Shown here: positions 52,316 through 60,641 of the stretch, piece by piece
Layout: every line of letters starts with the position of its first letter
How positions within the stretch are numbered: the first letter of the stretch is position 1
Assembly: GCA_019120175.1 (NCBI GenBank)
Contig: DWVP01000024.1
Coordinates: 1 to 64,000, forward strand
Direction of reading: 5' to 3'
Length of the DNA stretch: 64,000 nucleotides
Source of the DNA: Candidatus Corynebacterium faecigallinarum
GTDB lineage: Bacteria > Actinomycetota > Actinomycetes > Mycobacteriales > Mycobacteriaceae
Position numbers and translations under genes: made by a program
The notes under the pieces: model-generated
Database searches by the model: none
What the model was told of the DNA's origin: nothing
The model's input: the letters and a program-made list of their open reading frames with translations, nothing else

Positions 52316-52716
52316 GCACCTTCCGCATCACCCTGACCAGCGTCATCGTCGACGACACACAGAAGGCGGAGGCTTTCTACACCGAGAAGCTCGGTTTCAT
52401 CGTCCGGCACAACGTGCCCCTCGGCAAGGAACCGGACAACCGGTGGCTCACCGTGGTCTCGCCGCTCGACCCGGACGGCACGGAGCTGCTGCTGGAACCC
52501 TCAGGACACCCGGCCGCAGCGCCGTTCAAGGAAGCCCTGTACACGGACGGAATCCCCTGGACCCAGTTCACCGTGGACGACGTGCAGGCCGAGCACGACC
52601 GCCTGGTGGGCCTCGGGGTCCGGTTCACCCAGCCGCCGATCGAGGCCGGCGGGGTGACCACCGCCGTCTTCGATGACACCTGCGGAAACCTCATCCAGAT
52701 CATCCACCAGGGTTAG
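52312..52716 (+). CDS. VOC (glyoxalase-fold) protein
   Basis: A 134-residue vicinal oxygen chelate protein. The paired beta-alpha-beta units begin TLTSVIVDDTQKAEAFYTEKLGF and end with DTCGNLIQIIHQ. Metal ligands typical of glyoxalase I are incompletely matched, so it may bind rather than turn over its ligand. Translationally coupled to the ArsR gene. Confidence 0.87.
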   Translation: MSTFRITLTSVIVDDTQKAEAFYTEKLGFIVRHNVPLGKEPDNRWLTVVSPLDPDGTELLLEPSGHPAAAPFKEALYTDGIPWTQFTVDDVQAEHDRLVGLGVRFTQPPIEAGGVTTAVFDDTCGNLIQIIHQG

Positions 52717-52745
52717 TCGCCGCGAGAGCCGCATAGGTTGGGTAC

Positions 52746-53159
52746 ATGGACACTTTGATCCAGCAGCAGACTGCCGCCCGGGCGGCAGAACTCCCCGGGG
52801 CAGAGCTCGTGCACCCGTTCGGCCCGGATGCTGATGTGTACAAGGTTCGGGGCAAGGTTTTCATGATTCAGATGCTCGTCAAGGGCGAGCCTCTCGTGGT
52901 CCTGAAAGCCACCCCGGCGGACAGCACGACGCTGCGGACCGGGTTCGCCGGAATCAGTCCCGGTTACCACATGAACAAGAAGCACTGGATCACGCTGCAC
53001 CCCGACTGCGACCTCGGACAGCAGTTGATCGAGGACCTCGTCACCGATTCCTACCTGCTGGTGATCGAGCACAGCGTGCCCAAGTCCCGGTGGCCGGTGG
53101 ACCCGCACACGTTCGGTCAGCAGCACCAGCAGGATCAGCAGCACCAGCAGGATCAGTAG
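52746..53159 (+). CDS. MmcQ/YjbR-family protein
   Basis: A 137-residue protein with the MmcQ/YjbR double-wing-like fold: PFGPDADVYKVRGKVF in the first half and GISPGYHMNKKHWITL in the second. The last 14 residues are a Gln/His/Asp repeat (two QQHQQD-type units), a recent expansion of CAG-rich codons. Function of the family is unclear; DNA binding has been proposed from structure. Confidence 0.85.
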   Translation: MDTLIQQQTAARAAELPGAELVHPFGPDADVYKVRGKVFMIQMLVKGEPLVVLKATPADSTTLRTGFAGISPGYHMNKKHWITLHPDCDLGQQLIEDLVTDSYLLVIEHSVPKSRWPVDPHTFGQQHQQDQQHQQDQ

Positions 53160-53201
53160 GAACAGTAGTGCCAGTAGGGCAGGCAGGGGGCATGGTCCCG
53201 A

Positions 53202-54260
53202 TCATGAACCCGGCAGAGCACTGAGCCCGTCTGCGATCTCGTCGAGCTTTCGCGCGATGCCGGCGAAGTCCTGACCGAGGTCCAGTGTGGTGACGGCGAT
53301 GTCGCTGCCGCCGATGCTCCACCGGGCCTCGGGTTGGACGTCAGCCTCGGTCTCCGCGTACAGGAGCATGCCTGACACCTCGAGGTCCTGCCTGGTGATC
53401 TCGGCGTTCTTGACGTAGGTGAACACCTGGTAGAGGTTGTTCGAATGCACCGTCCGTCGGTTGAAGTTCACCTGCAGGTTCCTGCTGTAGTACTTGGCGT
53501 CGATGATCAGGGCGCGACCATCACCGACGAGGGTGATGTCGCTCTGCATCGTCGGCAGCAGCGCCGGTTCACCGGCGTCCAACGCCCACGCGATCTGGGA
53601 GGCGCGCGGCATGAGGTCGGGGCGGTGCCTCCTGTAGTACTCGAGGATGAACTTCTCGTAGAGACGGCTCATCTCCTGGTCGTCGACGAACTCCAGCAAC
53701 TTCCGGTCCCCGTTGCCGCCGTCCATGAGCATTCCCTCGACCACCAGCCGACAGATGCTGATCAGCAGGCGGTAGCTCTGGTTGTGCCGGACGAAACGGA
53801 AGGTCGACCACCGCACGCACGATAGATCGATGTCGTCGACGTCCGAGAAGAACGGCAGCACCTTCTTGAGCGCGACACGTCGAGCGGGCTTCACGTCACC
53901 GTGCCGGAGCAGCAGAATCGCGGTGGACTTCACCACCTGGTTGAGACGGTTGTTCTCCGAGAACTCGTCGTACTCGCAGGAGATCGCCCGTTGCTGCCGG
54001 AGACGATTCCTGGTGGTGCCGGGGATGTCGATCTTCCCGCGCAAGGTCATCAGGTCATCGGTGTCGGTGACGTACTCCCGGTAGAGACCCTGTTTGAGCT
54101 GCTGGGACATGCCGTTCGCCAGTATCGCCGCAAAGAGATCGTGGATGTGGTCGAACTCCTCCATCGACACGGTACTGATCGGCCCGGTGTCGACGCTCCG
54201 GAATGCATAGGCCAGCATGTGGTACACGTTCCTGATGACGATGCTGTCCCTGGTCGTCAT
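53202..54260 (-). CDS. mcrC: McrC, nuclease subunit of McrBC
   Basis: A 352-residue partner of McrB. The N-terminal region binds the AAA ring; the C-terminal PD-(D/E)xK nuclease has Asp241 (SDITLVGDG) and the DAK motif at Asp254/Lys256 (LIIDAKYYS). With McrB it cleaves DNA with modified cytosines. It overlaps mcrB by 4 nt. The region has visibly lower G+C than its surroundings and lies on the 3' side of tRNA-His, which fits acquired defence DNA. Confidence 0.9.
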   Translation of the reverse strand: MTTRDSIVIRNVYHMLAYAFRSVDTGPISTVSMEEFDHIHDLFAAILANGMSQQLKQGLYREYVTDTDDLMTLRGKIDIPGTTRNRLRQQRAISCEYDEFSENNRLNQVVKSTAILLLRHGDVKPARRVALKKVLPFFSDVDDIDLSCVRWSTFRFVRHNQSYRLLISICRLVVEGMLMDGGNGDRKLLEFVDDQEMSRLYEKFILEYYRRHRPDLMPRASQIAWALDAGEPALLPTMQSDITLVGDGRALIIDAKYYSRNLQVNFNRRTVHSNNLYQVFTYVKNAEITRQDLEVSGMLLYAETEADVQPEARWSIGGSDIAVTTLDLGQDFAGIARKLDEIADGLSALPGS

Positions 54261-55999
54261 GGGTGAAGCGCCCTCTGCAGCCTGGATGTCCAGTCACTGA
54301 CCTTTTCCTCGTCATCGAACCAGTACTCCTCCAGCATCGGCACGATGTCGAACTCCACGACCGAGCGGAGCCAGTCGAGGTCGACGGAATCCTGGCCGCA
54401 GAAGTAGCTGTGTCCGATGCGGAAGCCCCGTCCCAGGGAGGGGTCTTCGGCGATCCGGTGGTTGAGCTCCTCCACGGTGGACAGCAGTCTGTCGAGCACC
54501 GGCTCGTTGAGTCTGGCCTGGTTCCGCTTGAATCCGTCGGTCTGGAAGCCGGGTTCCATCTCGATGAAGCTGAACCGCCTGCGCAGGGCGTAGTCGATGA
54601 TGGAGAGCGACCGGTCCGCGGTGTTCATCATGCCGATGATGTGCACGTTCTCCGGGACGGAGAACGACAGATCCCCGTAGGCCAGTGTGGCTTCGGTGCC
54701 GCGGTAGTCGTTCTCAATGAGCATCAGGAGGTCGCCGAAGATCTTCGACATGTTGCCACGGTTGATCTCGTCGATGATGAAGAAGAACTCGAGGTCGGGC
54801 TGTTGCCTCGCCTTCTCGCAGAAGGAGTAGAACACGCCTTTCTTCAGCTCGAAGCCGCTGTCGGCAGGCTTGTAGTCGAGCATGAAGTCCTCGTAGGAGT
54901 AGTTCTGGTGGAACTGGACGAGCTGGGTCCTGTGGGTGGCTTTCTCACCCATCATGGACCAGGCGAGTCGCTTCGCGGCGAAAGTCTTCCCGACCCCCGG
55001 TGCGCCCTGGAGGATGATGTTTTTCTTGCGGCGCAGGACGTTGATCATCCGGTCGTGCTGTTCCGCGGTGGTGTAGACCTCTTCCAGGAACTTCTCTGTC
55101 GTATAAGGATCGGGCGCCCCCTGCTCGGTGGCGGGGTTCGAGTCGCGGATGACAGCCATGATGGCGTCGTACTGTTCCTTCGTCAGTCGGAACAGGCTTC
55201 CCTGGATGTTCGGCATCCCCTCCATGTCCACCAGTTCGGGGAGTGTCTTCAGCTCGCTGAAGCTGATCGGTGCGTCCAGCCCCTCGGTCTTCTTGAACGG
55301 GACCCCCTTGCCGTCGGTGGCCGCGGTGAACTTACCGAGACCGACGATCTGCTTCATCGGTGTCGATTCATAGGCGATGACCGGGTCATCCGCCCGGACA
55401 TCGAGGAAGTTCGGGTAGATGCGACGTTTCGTCCCGGTCTCGGTGTGGAGCGACCACTGTTCTTCGCCGCCGACGGGAAGGCTGGAGAAGCTGAAGTGCC
55501 GGGGCGAGGCGATGAGCAGCCAGTAATTCTGCTGGTTCTGCTGATTCTGCGGAGCGGCGGACTCGTCGTGGGCCTCGTCCTCCCGCACGGGCGATCCGTG
55601 CAGATCCAGGTGGGAGAGGTCGACCTGGTCGAGCGCCCGGGACACCTCGTCGCGCAGACGCCAGAAGAATGAACTGCTCTCGTCCTCCGCCGTCTTCCTG
55701 CCGGTGAACAGGACGGGCCAGTTGCGGGGTTCCCCGTCGCGGCCCAGGGGAGGAGTCGCTGCATTCGAGTTCGACAGCACGCGGCCCGCGGCTGCACCCA
55801 CGGTTCCGGTGTAGAACCCGACGCTGTGTCCGTACTTCTCGGAGAGCTGGGTGCACGTGGCCCCTCCGCCGATGTCCTTGAAACATGCGAGGGCCAGCAG
55901 ACTCGAGGTGCCGAATACCGTTGGGTCGTCGAGGAGCGACCGCCACTCATCGACACTGAGTCCGGGGTCGTACTCGTCCTCCGCGGGCCACCACGCCAC
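54257..55999 (-). CDS. mcrB: McrB-like GTPase, C-terminal part (EVE and AAA)
   Basis: A 580-residue part of McrB. Residues 1-130 are a helical domain (AWWPAEDEYDPGLSVDEW) common in long McrB proteins; about 158-290 is an EVE-like modified-base-reading domain (YWLLIASPRHF, PVIAYESTP); the AAA+ motor follows with Walker A GAPGVGKT (332-339), IIDEINRGN and the McrB-specific MNTADRS. The GTG start lies nine bases after the TAG stop of the upstream gene, in the same frame, so these two genes look like one McrB cut by an amber codon. A weak AGGA precedes the GTG. Confidence 0.87.
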   Translation of the reverse strand: MAWWPAEDEYDPGLSVDEWRSLLDDPTVFGTSSLLALACFKDIGGGATCTQLSEKYGHSVGFYTGTVGAAAGRVLSNSNAATPPLGRDGEPRNWPVLFTGRKTAEDESSSFFWRLRDEVSRALDQVDLSHLDLHGSPVREDEAHDESAAPQNQQNQQNYWLLIASPRHFSFSSLPVGGEEQWSLHTETGTKRRIYPNFLDVRADDPVIAYESTPMKQIVGLGKFTAATDGKGVPFKKTEGLDAPISFSELKTLPELVDMEGMPNIQGSLFRLTKEQYDAIMAVIRDSNPATEQGAPDPYTTEKFLEEVYTTAEQHDRMINVLRRKKNIILQGAPGVGKTFAAKRLAWSMMGEKATHRTQLVQFHQNYSYEDFMLDYKPADSGFELKKGVFYSFCEKARQQPDLEFFFIIDEINRGNMSKIFGDLLMLIENDYRGTEATLAYGDLSFSVPENVHIIGMMNTADRSLSIIDYALRRRFSFIEMEPGFQTDGFKRNQARLNEPVLDRLLSTVEELNHRIAEDPSLGRGFRIGHSYFCGQDSVDLDWLRSVVEFDIVPMLEEYWFDDEEKVSDWTSRLQRALHP

Positions 56000-56008
56000 C
56001 TGGTCCTG

Positions 56009-56713
56009 CTACTTCTGATTCTTCTCTTTCTGCTGCTCCTTCTTCCTCTTCTGGTTGAGGAAGTAGCCGAAGTCGACGGTGAGGGTCTTCAGCTCCGGAT
56101 CCGGGTAGCAGTCGTCGGCGAGCTGGCCATCCAGGAGCTCCCGGATATCCTCGTCACGCTGCAGGTTCTCGCAGATCTCGTCGTAGAGGGCCTGGTGTTG
56201 TCGGAGGTTGGTGGAGTAGTGACCCATCTTGAAGGTGATGCCGGCGCCGAGGGCCCGGGCGACATCATTGGCCACCCTGAACTTGTAGACGTAGTGCTCG
56301 TCGGGGTAGTGGAGCCAGAGGTACGTGGTGATCGAGTTCTCGTCCTGATAGTGAGAATCACCGTCCTTCAACCGGGCCACCGTGCTTATTCGGTTCTTGA
56401 ATGCAGCGACACGGTCGACCACGTCAGTGTCCTCGTCGAAGAGGTCGATGAACATGGCACGCACCGCTTCGGGATCGGCCTCTGCCGTCTCCTGAATCAC
56501 TCCCCGCGCGTATTTCCCGGACGAGTCAAGAAGGTTCTTTGTCCGCGCGAGTGACTGCTTCACCATGGCGGCGAAGTCCTCGGCGTCAGGATCCCAGTGC
56601 TCCTGGAAATGCCGCACGGCCTGCCACTTGTACTTTTCGTCGGGCCAGATGGTGTCCGCGAAGACCTGCTTGTACTCATCGAGGTATCCGGCGAAGGCGT
56701 CGCGGTCAATCAT
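56009..56713 (-). CDS. McrB-like N-terminal domain protein
   Basis: A 234-residue protein, highly charged, with DEKYKWQAVRHFQEHWDPD and HYQDENSITTYLWLHYPDEHYVYKF. I recognise these as the N-terminal module that is fused to the AAA part in long McrB homologues. It ends in a Lys/Gln/Glu-rich linker and TAG; three more sense codons and then the GTG of the AAA part continue in the same frame. It is either a genuine separate subunit or the front half of an interrupted gene. Confidence 0.75.
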   Translation of the reverse strand: MIDRDAFAGYLDEYKQVFADTIWPDEKYKWQAVRHFQEHWDPDAEDFAAMVKQSLARTKNLLDSSGKYARGVIQETAEADPEAVRAMFIDLFDEDTDVVDRVAAFKNRISTVARLKDGDSHYQDENSITTYLWLHYPDEHYVYKFRVANDVARALGAGITFKMGHYSTNLRQHQALYDEICENLQRDEDIRELLDGQLADDCYPDPELKTLTVDFGYFLNQKRKKEQQKEKNQK

Positions 56714-56831
56714 TACTGTGCTCCTGGCTGGTGAACGTGAACGGTTCGACCCACGATAGTACTGACGGTCTCCCGCGGTGGCCCGAGCTCACGGGTGGGC
56801 CGAAAGGCCGAAAGAGGGAAAGGGTCCAGGC

Positions 56832-56879
56832 ACGACGAAACCCCGGATCCTTCACGCAGAAGGAACCGGGGTTCGTCGT
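56832..56879 (-). terminator. Terminator of tRNA-His
   Basis: A long hairpin directly after the 3' end of the tRNA: arms about 56832-56852 and 56859-56879 pair with one bulge and one mismatch around a short loop. Confidence 0.75.
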
Positions 56880-56956
56880 TGGGGTGGCTGACGGGACTCG
56901 AACCCGCGACACCCAGGATCACAACCTGGTGCTCTACCAGCTGAACTACAGCCACC
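56880..56956 (-). tRNA. tRNA-His (GUG)
   Basis: The anticodon stem CCAGG/CCTGG encloses loop TTGTGAT, anticodon GTG. The acceptor stem GTGGCTG pairs with CAGCCAC, and the extra G-1 (56956) faces C73 (56883) as required for histidine identity. The 3' CCA is encoded (56880-56882). Confidence 0.97.
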
Positions 56957-57055
56957 ATTCGCCCGCACAGGAACCTGTCACATGACGTGCAGGAGTACCT
57001 TGCGGCAGCGGAACTCATACTAGACCACCGCTGACACCGGTGCCAAACGGGCCGC

Positions 57056-57691
57056 TCAGATCGGGTACGCCTGGCTGGACTGCTCGGCCAGGACCTTCGC
57101 CTCGCCGTTGGTAGGGCCGGGCTGGTCCACGAAGATGGCGCGCCGGTAGTAGTCGAGTTCGCGGATCGACTCGCGGATGTCCGCCAGTGCGCGGTGGGCC
57201 AGGCCCTTCGCCGGCTGGCTGCTGTAGGTGCGCGGGTACCAGCGCCGCGCCAGCTCCTTGATCGAGGAGACGTCGATCATCCGGTAGTGCAGGAACTCGT
57301 CCAGTGCAGGCATGTACTTCACGATGAACTTGCGGTCGCTGGCGATCGAGTTCCCGGCCAGCGGTGCAACACCGGCGACCGGCACATACTTCTTCAGGTA
57401 CTCCACGACCTGCGCCTCCGCCTCGGCGACGGACACGGAGGACTCCCGGATCTGTTCAGTCAGGCCGGAGCCGCCGTGCATCTTCACCACCACGTCGTCC
57501 ATCTCACCGAGTTCCTCCTCAGTGGCATGGATGACGATGTCGATGCCCTCGTCCAACACGTTGAGCTCGGCATCGGTGACCACCACCGCGATCTCGACGA
57601 GCACGTGGCGCGACGGATCAAGGCCGGTCATCTCGCAGTCGGCCCAGACGATGCGGTCGTTCTTTGCGGTCTGGTTCGGTGTCATCTGCAT
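57056..57691 (-). CDS. orn: Oligoribonuclease
   Basis: A 211-residue DEDDh exonuclease that degrades 2-5 nt RNAs, including pGpG. The DEDD residues are in [21 protein letters not shown] and [10 protein letters not shown], all intact. AGAAAGAAG precedes the start. It lies beside the SDR gene below as in M. tuberculosis Rv2511/Rv2509. Confidence 0.97.
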   Translation of the reverse strand: MQMTPNQTAKNDRIVWADCEMTGLDPSRHVLVEIAVVVTDAELNVLDEGIDIVIHATEEELGEMDDVVVKMHGGSGLTEQIRESSVSVAEAEAQVVEYLKKYVPVAGVAPLAGNSIASDRKFIVKYMPALDEFLHYRMIDVSSIKELARRWYPRTYSSQPAKGLAHRALADIRESIRELDYYRRAIFVDQPGPTNGEAKVLAEQSSQAYPI

Positions 57692-57712
57692 TCTTCTTTC
57701 TGTTCTCTGGCC

Positions 57713-58546
57713 CTAGTCTTCGGCCATCCGCGAGTACGCCGCGCCCATCACGGGCGCGGTCATCCGCCGCGGCAGGTAGGTGGAGATCACGTTCGCCACC
57801 TTCGACAGTCCGCCGGGCACGACGCGCAGCTTGTTCGCCGCCAGGGCGTCGAGCGTCTCGGTGGCGCAGTCCGGGTAGGTCGTCCACACGAAGTCGGGGG
57901 TGGCCCGGTCCACGATGGTACGCGCAGCGTCCTCCTTGACCTCCTCGCGCACCGGCCCGGGGGCGAGCAGGGTGCAGCGCACGCCGGTGCCCTTGAGTTC
58001 GTAGTGCAGCGACTCGGTGAAGGTGTTCACCATCGCCTTGGTGCCGACGTAGGTGGCGTTGTTGGGGATCGCGGCGTTGCCGGCGACGGAGCCGACGTTG
58101 ACGATCCCGGCGTCCCCGCTGGCCACCATGCCCGGCAGGACGGCGGCCGTGAGCTCGAAGAGGGCCGTGGCGTTCAGCTCGAACTGGGTGCGTTCGTAGG
58201 CGGGGTCGAGCTTTCGGAACTCGCCGAAGGTCGCCACACCGGCGGAGTTGATGATGATGTGGACGTCCCGTCCTTCCAGTTCCTCGATCAGGACGCCGCG
58301 AGCGTCGGCGTCGGCGAGGTCGCACGGCCGGATCTCGACGGTGACCTCCGGGTGGGACGCGGCGAGTTCCTCGCGGATCTCCTCCATCGGCCCTGCGGTG
58401 CGGGCGACGAGCAGGAGGTTGTGGCCGCGCTGGCCGAGATCCCGTGCGATCGCGGCCCCGATACCGGAGGACGCTCCGGTGACCACGGCGATGCGGTCGG
58501 GGCCGGGTGCGGGGAGGGCGGTGGTGGAACGGCCGCGGAAGAACAC
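57713..58546 (-). CDS. cmrA: Mycolate reductase-like SDR
   Basis: A 277-residue SDR with TGASSGIG, NSAGVATFG and the catalytic YVGTKAMVN. It resembles Rv2509/CmrA, which reduces the beta-keto intermediate to mature mycolic acid, and like it is encoded next to orn. The C-terminal AANKLRVVPGGLSK region is consistent. Identification rests on sequence type plus synteny; a general SDR is the alternative. Confidence 0.82.
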   Translation of the reverse strand: MFFRGRSTTALPAPGPDRIAVVTGASSGIGAAIARDLGQRGHNLLLVARTAGPMEEIREELAASHPEVTVEIRPCDLADADARGVLIEELEGRDVHIIINSAGVATFGEFRKLDPAYERTQFELNATALFELTAAVLPGMVASGDAGIVNVGSVAGNAAIPNNATYVGTKAMVNTFTESLHYELKGTGVRCTLLAPGPVREEVKEDAARTIVDRATPDFVWTTYPDCATETLDALAANKLRVVPGGLSKVANVISTYLPRRMTAPVMGAAYSRMAED

Positions 58547-58894
58547 GTTGTGGGGCTCCTGTCGTAGCAGTGGTCAGGGCTATGGCTGATGCTCGCGGGA
58601 TGAAGACGTGCGAGCTCCACTCAGGCTACCCGGTGGGTCGGACAGCAACATGGCAGTCGCGGTATCGGGGTCACCGGGTTGGCTGGTCGGTGGGGTGCAG
58701 TCACCGCAAAGGGGGTGCGATGTCCGTTCCGGACCCCGGGATTGGGGAGGATGGTTCACTCTGTGAGATGAAACACAACACTTTTGGGGGTTATATTAGT
58801 GACGAGGATGACAGGCGGGCGACCACCTACGAGTAGCCTGGCCCCTCGTTCCCCTACGGGGGTTGACGTTCACGATCCAAGGAGAGGACAGAAC
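58547..58894. other. Intergenic region upstream of DASS transporter
   Basis: About 350 nt without a gene. It holds a candidate GlxR site (58762-58777), TATATT (58792-58797) as a likely -10, a CCCC/GGGG hairpin near 58840-58862, and the ribosome site AAGGAGAGGA (58879-58888). The first 180 nt shows nothing I can identify. Confidence 0.55.
58762..58777. promoter_or_regulatory. Candidate GlxR (CRP-type) binding site
   Basis: TGTGAGATGAAACACA matches the TGTGA-N6-TCACA consensus with one mismatch. Its centre is about 25 nt upstream of the TATATT box, where it would overlap the -35 region. Confidence 0.5.
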
Positions 58895-60553
58895 ATGTCT
58901 GACAAGGACGGCAACACAGCGCCGCCCGACGTTGCGGAAGACACAGACGCCGCAGCGGCGCTGGCAACCAAGGGGCCGGAGGGCGCACTCGTCCGCGGTG
59001 AAGCCGGTGTCGAGCGGGCCAACAACAAGAAGAAGTTCATCGGCCTGGGTGTTGGCCTGGCACTGGCCGTGCTCGTCTACTTCATCTTCCCCGACAATGC
59101 CGCCGAACTGGCCGATAGTGCTGAGCTTGCCAATTTGCAGGATGACGCGGAGAGGGTCGGCCCCTTCGATCTGGAAGCGATCCGGATTACCGCTGCCATC
59201 ATGGTTCTCATGGGTGCTCTGTGGATGACCGGGGCACTGCCGCTGGCGGCGACGGCGTTGATCCCCCTGGTCGCTTTCCCGGTCTTCCAGATCGCAGGCT
59301 TCGGGGACGTGTCAAGCTCGTACGCGGACTCCATCATCTTCCTGTTCCTCGGTGGATTCGTCCTCGCGCTCGGTATCCAGCGGTGGGGCCTTCACCGCCG
59401 TGTCGCATTGCTGGTGGTTCTCGCCGTCGGTACCAAGCCGAAGCAGCTCGTCCTCGGCTTCATGGTGGCGACCGGATTCGTCTCGATGTGGGTGTCGAAC
59501 ACCGCTACCGCCGTGGTGATGCTGCCGATCGGTGTCTCCGTGCTGGCGCTGACCGCCGAGAAGGTCGGCGGACACAAGAACCAGAAGAAGTTTGCCAGCG
59601 CCCTGATGTTGGCGATCGCCTACGCAGCTTCCATCGGTTCGCTGGGAACCCTTATCGGTACCCCGCCGAACGCTTTGATGGCTGCCTACATGAACAACAC
59701 ACACGGCATCGAAATCGGATTCGGAAAGTGGATGTTGGTGGGCATGCCCATGGCCATCGTCTTCACTGTCCTGGCCTGGCTTGCGCTGATCACGGTGTTC
59801 AAGCCGGAGATGAAGGAGATCCCTGGTGGTAAGGAACTGATCAAGCAGGAGATCGCGAATATGGGCAAGATCTCCCGCGCGGAGATCACCGCCGGCATCA
59901 TCTTCCTCTGCACCGCGGTCGCCTGGATCAGCTTCCCGCTGCTGGCCAGTTACGCTGACTGGTGGAACATCACCATTGACGACTCCACGATCGCCATGAC
60001 CGCAGCTGTACTCATGTACGTCATTCCGGTTAACGACCGCGGTACCCGCGTGATGGATTGGGAGCACTCCAAGGAAATCCCGTGGGACGTCCTGATCCTG
60101 TTCGGTGGTGGCCTGGCACTGTCCTCGATGGTCACCGCCTCCGGTCTGTCCCTGTGGATCGGTGAGATGGCCAAGGGCATGGGCGGTCTGCCGATCGTCC
60201 TGCTGGTCTTCGCGATCGCCGTCGTCGTCCTGTTCCTGACGGAGTTCACCTCGAACACCGCCACCTCGGCGACCTTCATCCCGATCATGGGTGGTGTCGC
60301 CACCGGTATCGGTCTGACAGGCGACGGCCTGATCAACGTCCTGATCCTGGTCATTCCCACCGCCCTGGCCGCAACCTGTGCCTTCATGCTGCCGGTGGCC
60401 ACCCCGCCGAACGCCATCGCCTATGGCTCCGGCTACGTCAAGGCCGGGGACATGCTCAAGGGTGGTATCTGGCTGAACGTCATCGCCGTCTTCCTCATCA
60501 CCATCACCGTCTTCGCACTTGCCGTGCCGGTGTTCGGACTGACCTTCGGCTAA
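58895..60553 (+). CDS. DASS-family (SLC13) dicarboxylate transporter
   Basis: A 552-residue secondary transporter with about eleven helices after a 45-residue polar N terminus. Both SNT motifs of the divalent anion:Na+ symporters are present (WVSNTATAVVMLP and FTSNTATSATFIP), and the two GTPPNA/ATPPNA loops are intact. It resembles C. glutamicum DccT, which imports succinate, fumarate and malate. AAGGAGAGGA fixes the ATG at 58895; an upstream in-frame ATG at 58784 is in the promoter region. It is followed by a strong hairpin. Confidence 0.9.
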   Translation: MSDKDGNTAPPDVAEDTDAAAALATKGPEGALVRGEAGVERANNKKKFIGLGVGLALAVLVYFIFPDNAAELADSAELANLQDDAERVGPFDLEAIRITAAIMVLMGALWMTGALPLAATALIPLVAFPVFQIAGFGDVSSSYADSIIFLFLGGFVLALGIQRWGLHRRVALLVVLAVGTKPKQLVLGFMVATGFVSMWVSNTATAVVMLPIGVSVLALTAEKVGGHKNQKKFASALMLAIAYAASIGSLGTLIGTPPNALMAAYMNNTHGIEIGFGKWMLVGMPMAIVFTVLAWLALITVFKPEMKEIPGGKELIKQEIANMGKISRAEITAGIIFLCTAVAWISFPLLASYADWWNITIDDSTIAMTAAVLMYVIPVNDRGTRVMDWEHSKEIPWDVLILFGGGLALSSMVTASGLSLWIGEMAKGMGGLPIVLLVFAIAVVVLFLTEFTSNTATSATFIPIMGGVATGIGLTGDGLINVLILVIPTALAATCAFMLPVATPPNAIAYGSGYVKAGDMLKGGIWLNVIAVFLITITVFALAVPVFGLTFG

Positions 60554-60587
60554 CTGTAGGTCGCCTCCCGGCTACTCGCCGGTCGAA

Positions 60588-60620
60588 CGGCCCGATGTGT
60601 GTATTCCACACATCGGGCCG
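60588..60620 (+). terminator. DASS transporter terminator
   Basis: A perfect 14-bp stem (60588-60601 with 60607-60620), loop TATTC, followed by ATTTCTCT. It is 34 nt after the stop and 21 nt before the convergent phosphatase end. Confidence 0.85.
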
Positions 60621-60641
60621 ATTTCTCTGTCGGAATCGACG

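Noticed and set aside
53110..53157. CRISPR-like or microsatellite array at the end of the YjbR gene
   Set aside because: The repeats are in-frame CAG/CAC codons of a Gln-rich tail, too short and without spacers.
53160..53201. Right-hand att site for an island inserted at tRNA-His
   Set aside because: I looked for a copy of the tRNA 3' end (GGGTTCGAGTCCCGTCAG) around the far end of mcrC and found none; no integrase gene is present.
58784..58894. Longer N terminus of the DASS transporter
   Set aside because: It would start on top of the TATATT box; AAGGAGAGGA seven bases before 58895 decides the start.
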